Assembly (NCBI GenBank): GCA_030710605.1
Contig: CP092882.1
Span: 20,594,446 to 20,658,445 of the forward strand
Origin: Cordylochernes scorpioides
Taxonomy: Eukaryota > Arthropoda > Arachnida > Pseudoscorpiones > Chernetidae
DNA: 64,000 nucleotides
Direction: 5' to 3'
Shown here: positions 1-9,504 of the stretch, piece by piece
How the letters are laid out: every line of letters starts with the position of its first letter
Numbering within the stretch: position 1 is the stretch's first letter
Made by a program: the position numbers and the translations under genes
Notes under the pieces: model-generated
Told to the model about the DNA's origin: nothing
Database searches by the model: none
What the model saw: the letters and a program-made list of their open reading frames with translations, nothing else

Positions 1-147
1 GTAATAAGACCAAATCCAAATAAATAAATAGTGTGTAACGTTTCGGTAACAGCATTGTTACCATCTTCAGACAAAAGTCTGTAACAACGCTGTTACCGAA
101 ACGTCACACACTATTTATTTATTTGGATTTGGTCTTATTACCTTGTG
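1..147. repeat. FB-A palindromic foldback element, copy 1
   Basis: Two arms are near-perfect reverse complements. Each carries the family signature of a GGTCTTATTACC end block, an AT-rich ATTTATTTATTTGG block, and a core reading CTG..GATGGTAACA, short loop, TGTTACCGAAACGTCACAC. The window starts inside this copy. Similar copies recur at least twelve times. Better preserved copies extend outward into TTATAATCCAAATTGTGCC, so the full terminal repeat exceeds 100 bp. No coding capacity is seen, so this is a non-autonomous foldback or MITE of unknown superfamily. Confidence 0.75.
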
Positions 148-289
148 TTTATAATCTACAATCAAAATTGCGCCTCATCGATAATAGAAATTGAAAACCC
201 ACAGGAGTCAACCAAACCTAATCTTTGAAGCCACCATACAGAGTTCATCTATTTGATCAAAAATCAGTTATATTATCCATAACTTGTAC

Positions 290-353
290 AGCTCGAGGAG
301 CATGAATTCATGGAATTCGTGTAATCTTTACACAAGGGGATAAGAAACAACAA
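290..353 (+). mobile_element. LINE A, extreme 3' end (64 bp)
   Basis: This is a severely 5'-truncated copy of the LINE A terminus. It holds the last codons of the reverse-transcriptase ORF, the stop, and the short tail ending AAGGGGATAAGAAACAACAAC. An imperfect 11-bp target duplication (CATAACTTGTA at 279-289, CATAACCTGTA at 354-364) brackets it, as expected for target-primed reverse transcription. Confidence 0.7.
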
Positions 354-767
354 CATAACCTGTACTAGCTGAGAGAAAACATCATTTGATGACATCCCAA
401 ATTATTTAGTGCAAAAAATATTTGTAGATAAATGAATGTAAATTCTTTGCTTCTCTCTCTCTCTCTGGCTACTGTATTGATTTAACATTTGTAACTTTAT
501 CTTGGAAAACAGCCAACCACAAAAGCACAAACACAAATTAATGGAATATCAAAGCTTTCATCATTTAATCTGTAAAATTTGGTATTCCATCATCACAAAG
601 GTATCTACAAACTGTACAATGAGCCAAGGTCATTATCCTCCTAGCAAAATTTTCAAGGATTATGTAAAGATATGTAAATAATTGAACCACATTCCCAACC
701 TTCAGTGTAGATTGTAACTAAAGTGCAGCTCTAGTGAGGATGTATTCAGGTAAATAAGAATTGAGGT

Positions 768-1233
768 CCTCACATGTTGGCATTGAAGGCAATGAAGCGG
801 CTGATGCGCTAGCGAAAAAAAGGTACGCAAAAGAACCCTTGCCACAGAAAAAAAAAAACTTACTTTTAAAGAAATGGAAACAGTAGCCAAAACAAAATTA
901 AACAAGAACTGGAGGATCCCAACTAAGCATAGTTGGTACAGTGGAGTGAACCTAGGAGGAACTCTGAACATCAGAAATAGACAGCATCAAACAACACTAA
1001 CAAGATTTAGAACAGGCCATCTCAAGCCATTGAAGATAGAAAATAATGACAAAATCTACCCCACTTGCCCAAAATGTTGCTTGGCACCTGCAGCTCCAGA
1101 ACACATTTTGGCTTGGATTAGATGCACTAAACAGGACCTTTGGGAGAGGCCACTGCTTATCATAAAACAGCTTGAGGAGCATGGACTTATGGAATTTGTG
1201 TAATCTTTACACAAGGGGATAAGAAACAACAAC
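768..1233 (+). mobile_element. LINE A 3' fragment: end of RNase H and C-terminal Cys domain
   Basis: The first part translates (767-883) to a segment containing HVGIEGNEAADALAKK. This is the signature of the RNase H domain in I/Jockey-group non-LTR retrotransposons. The A-rich run at 848-858 shifts the frame, and reading resumes at 874-1203 with a C-terminal domain containing TRFRTGHLKPL and a CPKC...H...C pattern. The stop is followed at once by the short tail ending in AAC repeats, so this family has almost no 3' UTR. An exact 11-bp target duplication, AGAATTGAGGT, lies at 757-767 and 1234-1244, which fixes the element limits. The copy is dead: it is 5'-truncated and frameshifted. Reverse transcriptase and endonuclease regions are absent. 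Confidence 0.8.
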
Positions 1234-1736
1234 AGAATTGAGGTTGTGTTAGTAAAGTAAAACTTGTCTTACTGGGGTCCTGCTACAAGCTGTAAAAATG
1301 GCTAAAACCACATGAACTTTAGGGTTACCTAATAATAAATGTACATAAGAGAGTCTATATGCTGAACAACGTTATATATATATACATCTATATAAATAAC
1401 ATTTTAAAAAAATTTAATGATGTGGTATGATTGTGTTTGTTCCACAGAGATGTTCCCACAGTATATGGATGAAACTTTGCAGAGATATAGAGAAAATTGG
1501 GTCTTATTTGCCACTGTTTCAACCCTAGATTATGCAAATTAATAAAAATAAATAGCCTAATTTGCATATTACCGTGTTGTAAAATTATGACGATGAGAGT
1601 GAAGGAAAATGCTATCATGAAAACTACTGATAATACCAACAACGTTAGATTGAACAATATAGATTAGACCAGCATGGCTACTAGCTAAGGAACCATTCGT
1701 GGCCTAGTAAACAACAAAACAGAGTAGAAAGATTAC

Positions 1737-1832
1737 CTTAGGTAGTGGTGATAATGATATATCATCATCTTCTTCGTCAACATCACTCCTCCGTCTCTTG
1801 AGGCTGGAGAAACACTTGCTGCCGCCATTTTC
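1737..1832 (-). CDS. Putative exon of PAH-domain (GON4L-like) gene, acidic segment
   Basis: This is a 96-bp open segment bounded by a CAACAG acceptor and a GTAATC donor on the minus strand. It encodes 32 residues beginning ENGGSKCFSSLKRRR, followed by an acidic run of D and E, then SPLPK. Basic then acidic composition suits a disordered nuclear protein. It reads in phase 0 at both ends, matching the phase-0 end of the exon at 4712-4854, which lies upstream in the transcript. It is the most downstream exon seen, so the gene probably continues left of the window. Support is splice-site and phase logic only. No domain is recognisable here. Confidence 0.5.
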
Positions 1833-2091
1833 CTGTTGACCAGACTGGGCATTAGATGTAGGTTAGCTGATGGTAGAAGAATGGATAGTTATAACTGAAC
1901 CTCTCTTGCGGTGACAACACTACTTTAGACCAAGATGTTGTTAGAACAGTAACTTATAAAAGTATCAATAGAACTGCTGGATATGTACAATCCCTTTTTC
2001 CTAATATTTCACTGGATTAATAGAGTAGTTGCACTATTTGCCACTATTGTTCTTTAGTTAAACTTAGGTATCTCTTTTGTATATACAGATA

Positions 2092-2241
2092 AACCTGTCT
2101 ATAGTGCCCCCTCTTGGGGCTTACCAAAATAGGGTGCTATAGACAGGTCACTTTTAATGTAAATTGCATCGTACTACGTATTTAAAAATTGGGTGCTATA
2201 GAGAGGGAGGTGCTATTTAGAGGGGGCACTAAAGACAGGTT
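2092..2241. mobile_element. Short TA-flanked MITE with AACCTGTCTATAGTGCC termini
   Basis: Inverted termini AACCTGTCTATAGTG and CACTAAAGACAGGTT are flanked by TA on both sides. The interior has further inverted pieces of the same motif (GGTGCTATAGACAGGT). The 150-bp length, TA duplication and termini resemble pogo/Tigger-type non-autonomous elements. No ORF is present. Confidence 0.6.
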
Positions 2242-2423
2242 TAACTATATTTTTTCCTCTCAATAGTTTATTAAAAGTTTAGGTTTTAAACTAAATAAGT
2301 ATGCAACTTTACAGAAATATGTACATATACGGGAGTCAATGGAAGAATGGCATAAACCATCAATTTTTAACAGCCATGATGCAAGATAGAATCCTGCATT
2401 GGGCATTTTTGTCTGAAGAAAAA

Positions 2424-2622
2424 TTACTCCAATGGCCCCTTGATTTTTTCAAAAATCCAACCCCACCAGTGAGTGCAAGTAACCAAACGAGACTCTGGCA
2501 CACTTGTAAATGCAAAAGTTGAACTGCTTTCCAGATATATAGGCATGCTGTGAACTTAAAAGTGAATGCAGGCACTAATTACCCACCATGATTATCATGG
2601 CCTGAACCATGTGTGGGTGGAA
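2424..2622 (+). mobile_element. SINE-A copy (body and 3' part)
   Basis: It matches the SINE-A body. The order is CTCCAATGGCCCC, CCAACCCCACCAG, GAGTGCAAGTAACCAAACG, a CACTTGTAAATGCAAA block, then the short palindrome CCATGATTATCATGG. The tRNA-like head seen in the copy at 60741-61052 is missing here, and parts of the body are deleted. Related copies lie at 5104, 10222, 22027, 30470, 60741 and 61841. Confidence 0.7.
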
Positions 2623-3016
2623 TTTGTACCACCATATATACGTCTCCTCTTGTAGTTTCATTCTATACTATCTGTAGTAAGACAACCAGGTCTGAAAGCT
2701 TCTGAAATTTGGAATCAATTAATAGACACTCCTTCATACTTCTCTTTTAACATTGTTATAACCATGTTGCTGTAATCATAGTCAAGACAGTTGTTACATG
2801 TTACTTTGGCCTTTTGAATTATGTCGATAAGCAAGCTGCTGTTATAAAGGAAGCTGCTATAATAATATTTTAAGGTATAATGTTGTTATTGTCCATCAAG
2901 TCAACTTTTGGTGACGATATTGACAAATATTCTCCAATTAGATCTTATTTAGTGACAATCAATTGTAGTTCATCTAGTGACCCTCCAGTAGTCTTCTTGA
3001 CTTATTTGAAGAAATG

Positions 3017-3205
3017 GCACAATTTGGATTATAGATTATAAACACAAGGTAATAAGACTAAATCCAAATAAATAGTGTGTGATGTTTCAGTAACACGATT
3101 GTTACCATCTTCAGACAAACGACTTTTGTCTGAAGATGGAAACAATGCTGATACCGAAATGTCACACACTATTTATATATTTGGATTTGGTCTTTTTACC
3201 TTGTG
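3017..3205. repeat. FB-A foldback copy
   Basis: The left arm starts with GCACAATTTGGATTATAG and CACAAGGTAATAAGAC. The right arm ends in the reverse complement at TTACCTTGTG. The core pair around CTGAAGATGG and CCGAAATGTCACAC is present with several substitutions, so this is an older copy than the one at 4389. Confidence 0.75.
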
Positions 3206-3257
3206 ACTTAATTTGAAGTGAATCTCTAAAAACTGATTTTTTCACTCTATATATAAA

Positions 3258-3815
3258 CAGTATAACTTCCACGAGAGGACACTCAGTCTAGATGACACCT
3301 CTATACAAGACAGTGGTCATTGTCAAAAATTACTATTTTTAGTAACTCCGCCTTTGCCGGTCCCAAGCCCGGATGAAAAAGGAGGAGGGGGAGCAGTAAC
3401 AAGCTCGCTAAAAAAACCTGGGTTCAGCTGGCCCGGCTGATAGTACCCTGTAAGGGCTCCTAATCCAGGGATACAGGATAAGCAGCGTTTGTACTCCATG
3501 TTAGGAGCAGCTGCACATGGCGTCTGTTACTCATGTCAGAGGCGGCCATTTATTTTGGAGCTAAGTCAGCCTGCCACTGAGTAGTGCTCCCAGTCTTAAT
3601 GACAAAGGCAGACGCATTCTACTTCACCCAGTCATGGTGGTTGTCAAACAGACACCATCAAGGGTCACAACTTGATATCCTAATATGATTGAGTGGAGAT
3701 AAGAAAGAAGAAGAATACTATTTTTAGAATTTAGCTGCGGTAAGAGGACATCTCTTCCTAATGGACACTTTGGCTCAACAACTAGGTGTTGTTCTTTACT
3801 GCAATAACTTTATTT
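3258..3815. mobile_element. Pogo-like MITE-P interrupted by a LINE B derivative
   Basis: The left part (CAGTATAACTTCC...GAGAGGACAC) and the right part from 3716 (TTAGCTGCGGTAAGAGGAC...GTTGTTCTTTACTG) together form one MITE-P. That family has CAGTAGAACCTCC termini and a GTAAAAATAGTAATTTT centre. The two halves are separated by the LINE B derivative at 3343-3715, which duplicated TACTATTTTTAG from the MITE centre. The MITE is therefore the older insertion. Confidence 0.6.
3343..3715 (+). mobile_element. LINE B-tailed non-autonomous retroelement, copy 1
   Basis: It starts TAACTCCGCCTTTGCCGG and ends with the LINE B terminus ...GAGTGGAGATAAGAAAG plus AAG repeats. A 12-bp target duplication, TACTATTTTTAG, lies at 3331-3342 and 3716-3727. 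There is no ORF. The last roughly 50 bp match the end of the LINE B fragment at 8709-9212, so LINE B enzymes probably moved it. The 5' part may be a LINE B leader or a SINE head. No tRNA-type A/B box was recognised. Confidence 0.7.
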
Positions 3816-4204
3816 AAGAAACAACACTTCCTCTAAAGTATTTGGTATTTAGTACAGGCATCATCCCGTAGTGCAAGCGTCAGTACAGAGGTCAGCCATC
3901 ATCATTTCCACTATATGACTTAGAGGCGGCTAAGGGACCTTACAACAACCAAATACACATGTGTGTTGTCACTTTTAGATGAATCACAGATCAAGGCTGT
4001 AAAGAGGTGATGCCACATCTACCTCAGCTTCAAAATCATTCTCCTATACACACAATCAGTTTTGAGACTAAGGATCTGCCTTCTGATAACAGTAAAATAG
4101 CCAAATACAATAGCAGTGAAGGGTTGGAAATTAAATTTCCTGATCACCCCATTGATGAGTTAACCCAATATAAGTAAACAGTAAGCACTGAATGATAAGG
4201 TACA

Positions 4205-4384
4205 ATTTGGATTATAGATTAGAACTACAAGGTAATAAGACCAAAACTAGAAACGTTTCAGTTATATTTAAGAACATGTTGTGATATTTTTACCATTTAT
4301 TCTTTTGTCTGATAATGGCAACAACGCTGTTAACGAAACATCACACACTAGTAATTTATTGGGATTTGGTCTTATTACCTTGTA
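4205..4384. repeat. FB-A foldback copy, degenerate
   Basis: The arms are marked by AGAACTACAAGGTAATAAGACC on the left and TTTGGTCTTATTACCTTG on the right. The centre, with TTCTTTTGTCTGATAATGGCAACAACGCTGTTAACG, is diverged and carries extra AT-rich sequence. It is directly followed by another copy at 4389. Confidence 0.6.
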
Positions 4385-4388
4385 TTAA

Positions 4389-4622
4389 TTGATAAGGCAC
4401 AATTTGGATTATAGATTATAAACACAAGGTAATAAGACCAAATCCAAATAAATAAATAGTTTGTGACGCTTCGGTAACCGTTGTTACCATCTTCAGACAA
4501 AAGTACTGAATGTGTATCATAACTGAATTCATTCAGTACTTTTGTCTGAAGATGGTAACAACGCTGTTACCGAAACGTCACAAACTATTTATTTATTTGG
4601 ATTTGGTCTTATTACCTTGTGT
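4389..4622. repeat. FB-A foldback copy, well preserved
   Basis: The left arm runs from AAGGCACAATTTGGATTATAG through the CTTCGGTAACCG block to CAGACAAAAGTACTGAATG. The right arm is its near-exact reverse complement, ending TTACCTTGTG at 4620. The arms are about 110 bp with a short central loop, so a transcript would fold into one long hairpin. Confidence 0.8.
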
Positions 4623-4711
4623 TTACCTTGTATTAAATACAAAATAAAAACATCATTTTTTTTTTAAATGCTAAAAAATATAATTTTAATAAGTAGGATG
4701 AAGTAGGTTAC

Positions 4712-4854
4712 CAGAGTGGGGGCGGAGTAGCTTGCTGCCTCCGAGATGCTGCAGTCAGAGGAGCTCAGAGGTGAGGAGACATCCATCTCACCGTCCACCT
4801 CCATCTTTGACCCTTCCTCCTGCACACATCGCAGTCCTTCTGGATGACAAGAAC
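4712..4854 (-). CDS. Putative exon of PAH-domain (GON4L-like) gene, Ser/acid-rich
   Basis: On the minus strand a CTCCCAG acceptor and a CTG|GTAACC donor enclose 143 bp with a single long open frame. That frame includes SCHPEGLRCVQEEGSK, then a methionine- and acid-rich stretch and a serine-rich stretch ending SYSAPTL. Higher GC than its surroundings and clean splice sites support an exon. A Cys-His pair after the PAH region would fit the GON4L layout, which is a remembered resemblance and weak evidence. The phase is a problem: the open frame needs one base from the preceding exon, but the exon at 5786-5987 ends in phase 0. A small exon may therefore be missing between them. Confidence 0.5.
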
Positions 4855-5103
4855 CTGGGAGATAGCTGAATTTTAGCACCCCGGTAACAGATAGGAATAT
4901 GGCCTTCAGTTAAGCTGTGAATATCCACTCATCGACAAAATTTAGAGAAATTGTACCTTTTACCATGTATATCAGGATTCAGACAATAACTCAAAGATAT
5001 TCGATAAAGAGTGACCTTTATTGAGAACATACAAGATAACCAAGTGTGAAAAAAATTGCCTCTGTCTCCTTCAAAAAAATAGACAACTTACAAAATCAAG
5101 CCC

Positions 5104-5296
5104 AAAGTCCAATCAAAGTTCAACCCCACCAGAGATTGAAAGTAACCAAACGGGACTCTTATAAGTGCAAAAGTTGAACTGCTTTTCACTTGTGTAGACA
5201 TTTGGTGTACTTACAGTAAAAGCAGCCATTTACTACCTCCCACCATGATTATCATGGCCTGTATCGCCAGTGTGTACTAGAGATAATAATAAAAAA
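5104..5296 (+). mobile_element. SINE-A copy
   Basis: The SINE-A body is recognised by TTCAACCCCACCAGAGA, AGTAACCAAACGGGACTC, TTGAACTGCTTTTCAC, TTTACTACC, and the palindrome CCATGATTATCATGG. It ends at the ACTAGAGATAATAATAAA tail. The LINE B derivative at 5302 inserted in this AT-rich tail. Confidence 0.7.
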
Positions 5297-5301
5297 TATA
5301 T

Positions 5302-5745
5302 AACTCCGCCTTTGCCGGTCTCAAGCCCGGATGAAAAAGGAGGAGGGGGAACAGTAACAAGTTCACTAAAAAACCTGGGCTCAGCTGGCCCGGCTGATAG
5401 TACCCTGTACGAGCTCCTAATCCAAGGATACAGGATAAACAGCGTTTGTACTCCATGTTAGGAGTGGCTGTACATGGAGTCTGTTCCTCATGTCAGAGGC
5501 GGCCATTTCTTTCGGAGCTAAGTCGGCCTGCCACTGAGTAGTGCTCCCAGTCTTAATGACAAAGGCAGACGCATTCTACTTCACCCAGTCATGATGGTTG
5601 TCAAATCTCCCCACTATGCTGCATCGGTCATCGTGCAGTTGAATTGACTCATCCATTGATGAGATCTACTCATCCCCGGCAGACACCATCAAAATTCTCA
5701 AGCTTGATACCCTAATATGATTGAGTGGAGATAAGAAAGAAGAAG
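5302..5745 (+). mobile_element. LINE B-tailed non-autonomous retroelement, copy 2 (longest)
   Basis: It has the same 5' block as copy 1 (ACTCCGCCTTTGCCGG). Its 3' end matches LINE B over about 110 bp, including GACTCATCCATTGATGAG, CCCCGGCAGACACCATC and TGAGTGGAGATAAG. A 13-bp target duplication, ATAAAAAATATAT, lies at 5289-5301 and 5746-5758. The right edge lies only about 28 bp from the splice donor of the PAH exon at 5786. Confidence 0.75.
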
Positions 5746-5785
5746 ATAAAAAATATATGAGACATAGAAAAACCCCTGTTCTCAC

Positions 5786-5987
5786 CACCATTCCTGCGGT
5801 CCCAGTAGAGCTGAGGGTAGAAGGGGAGGTGGGGGCCTCCACAGAAGTAGGGGGAGTGAGGGGCTCCAGGACCTCGAAGGGCTGGATGTGGTAGGTGGGG
5901 GGCAGGAAGTTGTTGAAGCCAGGGAGCAGGGAGGGATAACCTCTTAGCAGCAGCTTCACCTCATCCAGCACTCTCGGGAAGTCATAC
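5786..5987 (-). CDS. Exon of PAH-domain gene (second half of PAH domain), GON4L-like
   Basis: This is a 202-bp minus-strand exon between a TAGTGGCAG acceptor and a GTG|GTGAGA donor. Its first base completes a lysine codon left open by the exon at 8244-8392, so the two join in phase. It encodes YDFPRVLDEVKLLLRGYPSL, then PGFNNFLPP, which is the second helix pair of a paired amphipathic helix domain. A Pro/Thr/Ser-rich stretch follows (residues about 35-67 of the exon). PAH domains bind short hydrophobic helices in transcription repressors. They occur in SIN3 and, more divergently, in GON4L. The spacing and the preceding RYGWP/acidic segment favour GON4L in my reading, but SIN3 cannot be excluded. 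Transposon copies flank the exon closely on both sides. Confidence 0.7.
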
Positions 5988-6006
5988 CTGCCACTAGGTG
6001 ACATAT

Positions 6007-6060
6007 GTTGTTGTTTCTTATCCCCTTGATTACACAAATTCCAAGAGTTTATGCTCCTCG
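6007..6060 (-). mobile_element. LINE A, extreme 3' end (54 bp)
   Basis: This is the reverse complement of the LINE A tail (GTTGTTGTTTCTTATCCCC ... ATGCTCCTCGA). An exact 11-bp target duplication, AGGTGACATAT, lies at 5996-6006 and 6061-6071. The duplication is 9 bp from the splice acceptor of the PAH exon. The insertion therefore lies where the branch point and polypyrimidine tract of that intron should be. Confidence 0.8.
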
Positions 6061-6119
6061 AGGTGACATATACCACAGCAGAGAGAAACAAGACCACACA
6101 CAACACATAATTTATGTGG

Positions 6120-6245
6120 GGCATTTTGGTGACAGCGTTATGTCTGAAGATATGGTAACAATGCTGTTGCTGAAACGTCACGCATAATTTATTTATTTAG
6201 ATGTAGTCTTGCTATGTTTCTAATCTATAATCCAAATTGTATCAT
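6120..6245. repeat. FB-A single arm
   Basis: Only one arm is present: GTCTGAAGATATGGTAACAA, CTGTTGCTGAAACGTCACGC, then TAATTTATTTATTTAGATG and CTAATCTATAATCCAAATTG. The partner arm is missing, so this is a half element or solo arm. Confidence 0.6.
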
Positions 6246-6289
6246 CCCAGAGAAGAGAGAGAAATAAAATCTAAACTTACGTTTGAAAA

Positions 6290-6740
6290 TTTACTATACA
6301 GAACAATATCCAAGAACTCTTGGTAAGATTCCTCCAAACTTCAGTGTTTTTTTTTTCTTATCCCAAGTACATGTGTACCTTCAGTGTAGTAAATATAAGC
6401 AGAATTGTCCAATATAGTATTAGAACTCTAAGAAGCGGTCTGGTANNNNNNNNNNNNNNNNNNNNNNNNNNNNNNNNNNNNNNNNNNNNNNNNNNNNNNN
6501 NNNNNNNNNNNNNNNNNNNNNNNNNNNNNNNNNNNNNNNNNNNNNGATCAATTTGGTGAAACCGCTTGGAGGGTTTACCATTGATGAGCCAAGAGCCCTC
6601 CCAATATTTTTCATCACAATATGGATAATAGAAGTTTATTTTATGTTTAAAAGAGATATTCGTGCTTTAATGCTTTCGTTTCTTATGTTTCTATGGTGCC
6701 TTATTGCCTTAGTGATATATGATGGTATACATTAATTAAT
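6290..6740. repeat. Repeat family E, containing the assembly gap
   Basis: The left side (CCTTCAGTGTAGTAAATATAAGCAGAATTGTCC...) and right side (GATCAATTTGGTGAAACCGC...GATGAGCCAAGAGCCCTCCC) belong to one dispersed repeat. Intact relatives of this order are seen near 12915-13110, 30740-30825, 31380-31530 and 32010-32160. No coding sequence is seen. Family E is often joined to palindromes containing ACTGTCCTTACTGCGATG. Confidence 0.5.
6445..6545. other. Assembly gap (about 100 N)
   Basis: A run of N of conventional size interrupts the sequence inside a dispersed repeat, so its true length is unknown. Confidence 0.95.
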
Positions 6741-6796
6741 TAAAAATCTCACAAGGTAACAAGATCCAATTCAAATAAGTAAAAAATAATATAAAA

Positions 6797-6955
6797 TAAA
6801 AGGATTTAAAAGCGCGAATGTTTCTTTTATACATAAAACAAACTTCTACTGTCCTTACTGCGATGAAAAAATATATTTAAAATCGCAGTAAGGACAGTAG
6901 AGGTTCATTTTATGTATAAAAGAAACATTCGTGCTTTTAAATCCTTTTATTTTTA
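6797..6955. repeat. Palindromic foldback (about 65-bp arms)
   Basis: The left arm contains AAGCGCGAATGTTTCTTTTA and TACTGTCCTTACTGCGAT. The right arm repeats these in reverse complement around a short AT-rich loop. The half-motif ACTGTCCTTACTGC also appears at 11094, 12925 and 60635. Confidence 0.75.
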
Positions 6956-7324
6956 TATGTATAGATGGCGCGTTATTGCTTTGTGTTAAAAAAATAATAA
7001 TAATAATAATTTCCAAAGATCATTGGTTGGTTGAAAGTTGATACATACATCAACCAATAATTTTTCTAACTCCCGACGTTTCAGTAACTTGCTGTCAATC
7101 TCCTCAGGAAAATAAAAAAAATTATAGTGAAATTTCATTCAGATAATTGTTATCATTTAAAAAAAAAAAAAGTGTCATAAATGTCTTATAACAGATGGGG
7201 CAGGCTAATGAATCGTGTTTCTAATATATAATCCAAACAGTATATACCTAACCATCAAAATTAAACTCTAAACTCTAAAGTGAGGATGCTGGAAAAAAAT
7301 TGGAATATAGTGAAATCTTTTATT

Positions 7325-7471
7325 AAGAAAAAGGCATCTCCTTATCGTGCAACTGAAAGTTGCTGATAGCTTGCACCATCTATCGGAATAAATATAAACT
7401 ATTCTTGTTGATAGATGGAGCAAGCCATCAGCAACTTTCAGTTGCACGATAAGGAGATGCCTTTTACATAA
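7325..7471. repeat. Palindromic foldback (about 55-bp arms)
   Basis: AAAAGGCATCTCCTTATCG and CAACTGAAAGTTGCTGATAG in the left arm are matched by their reverse complements to 7468, with a loop of about 35 bp. A diverged relative with GATGGCTTGCACCATC lies at about 63395-63775. Confidence 0.75.
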
Positions 7472-7992
7472 TTTACGCACCTTATCCCAGTACAATATCA
7501 CATTTGTACTATTTTTTCACATAGTGAAATCTTGTTATTAAAATCCTCTCCTTTGTAACAGCAACTTGGTTATAACATCATAATTTTAAAGTCCCATGTG
7601 ATGTTGTTAAAGCAAGGTTCAGATGTATTTCACCAAAATGTTTTGTCATCTCTACACACATGGTACCATTTAGCTGACAAATTATCATCAGGATTAGGTG
7701 ACTCCAAGTTATGTGACATATAGATGAAGAACAATTTCATTACAGTATTCCAGTATGCTGGTTTGGTGCTAGCGAAGCTCTATACTACAGTAGGTTTCTC
7801 TGCTAGCTTAAACTTGTACTGCTCCCACTATAGCTGCTGACCAGACCGAACTTTGTCATCAACAGAATGCAATACAGCACTTGTTATAGAGAAATGAGCC
7901 ATCCATTAGTTTAAAAGAAGGCATTAAAAGTGAATACAGGAATGCAGTGAGTTAATGGGATGGCAACAGTGAAATAGCATGTACACAAAGCA

Positions 7993-8151
7993 CAGTAGAA
8001 CCTCCATGTAAAGGACACCTAATTGCAGAGCCAAAGTGTCCGTTAGGGATAGGTGTCCTCTTACCAGAGAGATACTAAATAGTAAAAATGGTAATTTTGC
8101 AAATGAAAACTGTCCTTTGTAGAGAGGTGTCCTCTCATGGAGGTTCTACTG
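7993..8151. mobile_element. Pogo-like MITE-P copy
   Basis: Termini CAGTAGAACCTCC and GGAGGTTCTACTG are inverted over a 159-bp palindrome-like body (GGACACCTAATTGCAGAG, GTAAAAATGGTAATTTTGC). TA follows the right end. Termini of this type and TA targets are typical of pogo/Tigger non-autonomous elements. No ORF is present. Copies also lie at 9951, 22952, 25027, 26618, 57914 and 62138. Confidence 0.75.
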
Positions 8152-8243
8152 TAATGCATACAGTCAACACAGCGAGGTACTGTGGAATTCTGACAATGTG
8201 ATGTCAGGTGGTGAATGCAGCAAGTGAACCTATGACAACTTAC

Positions 8244-8392
8244 TTGCCATCAGTAGAGAGGGAGCGAAGAATCTGAAAGAATCTTGAGATTTTTAGAGGT
8301 TCGGTGGCGAAGGCTTGCTTGAGTTTAACAAAGAAGTCTAGAGTTGACTCGACGTAGGGATCCTTCATGGGCTTTTCCTCCACCACAGGTGC
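8244..8392 (-). CDS. Exon of PAH-domain gene (first half of PAH domain), GON4L-like
   Basis: This is a 149-bp minus-strand exon between a TTATGGGCAG acceptor and a GGCAA|GTAAGT donor, an excellent donor. It encodes APVVEEKPMKDPYVESTLDF, then FVKLKQAFATEPLKISRFFQ and a short serine stretch. This matches helices 1-2 of a PAH domain. It starts in phase 0, which fits the CAT|GTAAGC donor of the exon at 9505-9672. It ends with two bases of a lysine codon, completed by the exon at 5786-5987. The three-exon chain is the strongest host coding evidence in the window. The product is expected to be a nuclear transcription cofactor that recruits or contacts repressor complexes. Confidence 0.7.
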
Positions 8393-8529
8393 CTGCCCAT
8401 AACACATCCAGTGGCTGTAGAACAACAGTTGAGTTACTTCCACTCACTGGTGGAGGGTCGGACATGTGAAAGAATAGGTAGGTGGGAGAGCCAATAAGAC
8501 AAGAAAAATAAGGTGTTCAAGATAAGATG

Positions 8530-8672
8530 AGCTTTCAAGGAGTCTTCTTGATCTACACCCCCATTACAAGATATTAATAATTTCTTGCTTTGAGAATTAT
8601 TCAGGAGAAATATTTTTTTAAATAGAATTATTAATATATGTCTTGTAATGGTGTGTTGATTAAGGAGACTCT
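8530..8672. repeat. Palindromic foldback
   Basis: AAGGAGTCTTCTTGATCTAC and CCCATTACAAGATATTAATA are mirrored by TATTAATATATGTCTTG, ATGGTGTGTTGATTAAGGAG on the right. The arms are about 45 bp and the centre is AT-rich. Confidence 0.65.
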
Positions 8673-8708
8673 CTGAGAAAGCTTACCTTTTTTTCATTTC
8701 ATTAAAAC

Positions 8709-9212
8709 TCCCAGCCAACAGTTCTGTCAAAGTACAATGCCTTCCAGCTCATGTTGGAATTCCTGGAAATGAGCTAGCAGACTCTCTGGCAAAATCTGGG
8801 GCTCTTGGCCTCCCTGAAGCCAGAAAATCAACCACACAACTAGAGGAAAGAGAACCTCATCCATATTATCAAGGCCCAATGCCAGTAAGAATGGATATGA
8901 TCTACTGCTACAGGTACTACTGGATCTACTGGTACAGAGCAGGAGGGACAAGCACCATTTTTGTCCTCCCAAGGGAACAGATTTAAGTCAGGTCATCTAA
9001 GGACAATGACTTTCCAATAAAGCTACAAGGTTTTCACACTATGTACTAACTGCAATTCTCAACCTGAAACCCCAAACCACATCATTGACTGCATTGGCTC
9101 ATCCATTAATGAGCTCTATTCATCACCGGCAGACATCATCAAGAATCTCAAGTTCAACAGGATTGATATCCTAATATGGTTGAGTGGAGATAAGAAAAAG
9201 AAGAAGAGAAAG
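8709..9212 (+). mobile_element. LINE B 3' fragment: RNase H end and C-terminal Cys domain
   Basis: The first frame encodes a segment with PAHVGIPGNELADSLAKSGA, the RNase H signature of I/Jockey-group LINEs. After frame disruption near 8985, reading resumes in another frame with GHLRTMTF, then CTNCNSQPETPNHIIDC, a C-terminal Cys-His motif. It ends in ...ILIWLSGDKK and AAG repeats, with almost no 3' UTR. It is a sister family of LINE A: the domain order is the same but the sequence and tail differ. No target duplication was recognised. The shared 3' end with the elements at 3343, 5302, 27216 and 59752 identifies it as their likely driver. Confidence 0.75.
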
Positions 9213-9504
9213 TTTAGTCATGTTACCTTATGTTTCTCAGTTATCTATAATTCAAATTGCTACCTTATCATTTCTTTTTATATAAAATAATTTGTTATAA
9301 AATTGAAGCTTTATGTCTTCAATTCAGGATATAATCCCAAGTCATTGGTTGTCAGAAATCATCAAGATGTGCAGGTGACCAATACAAACGAGGAGATGGG
9401 AATGATGCCTCTACTATGATCCAGAGGCTGTTTCAAATATTTTCATTTTACATTAGTTGATGGTTGTTAGAAATTTGTGTTCCATGATGTGTAAGGGTGC
9501 TTAC

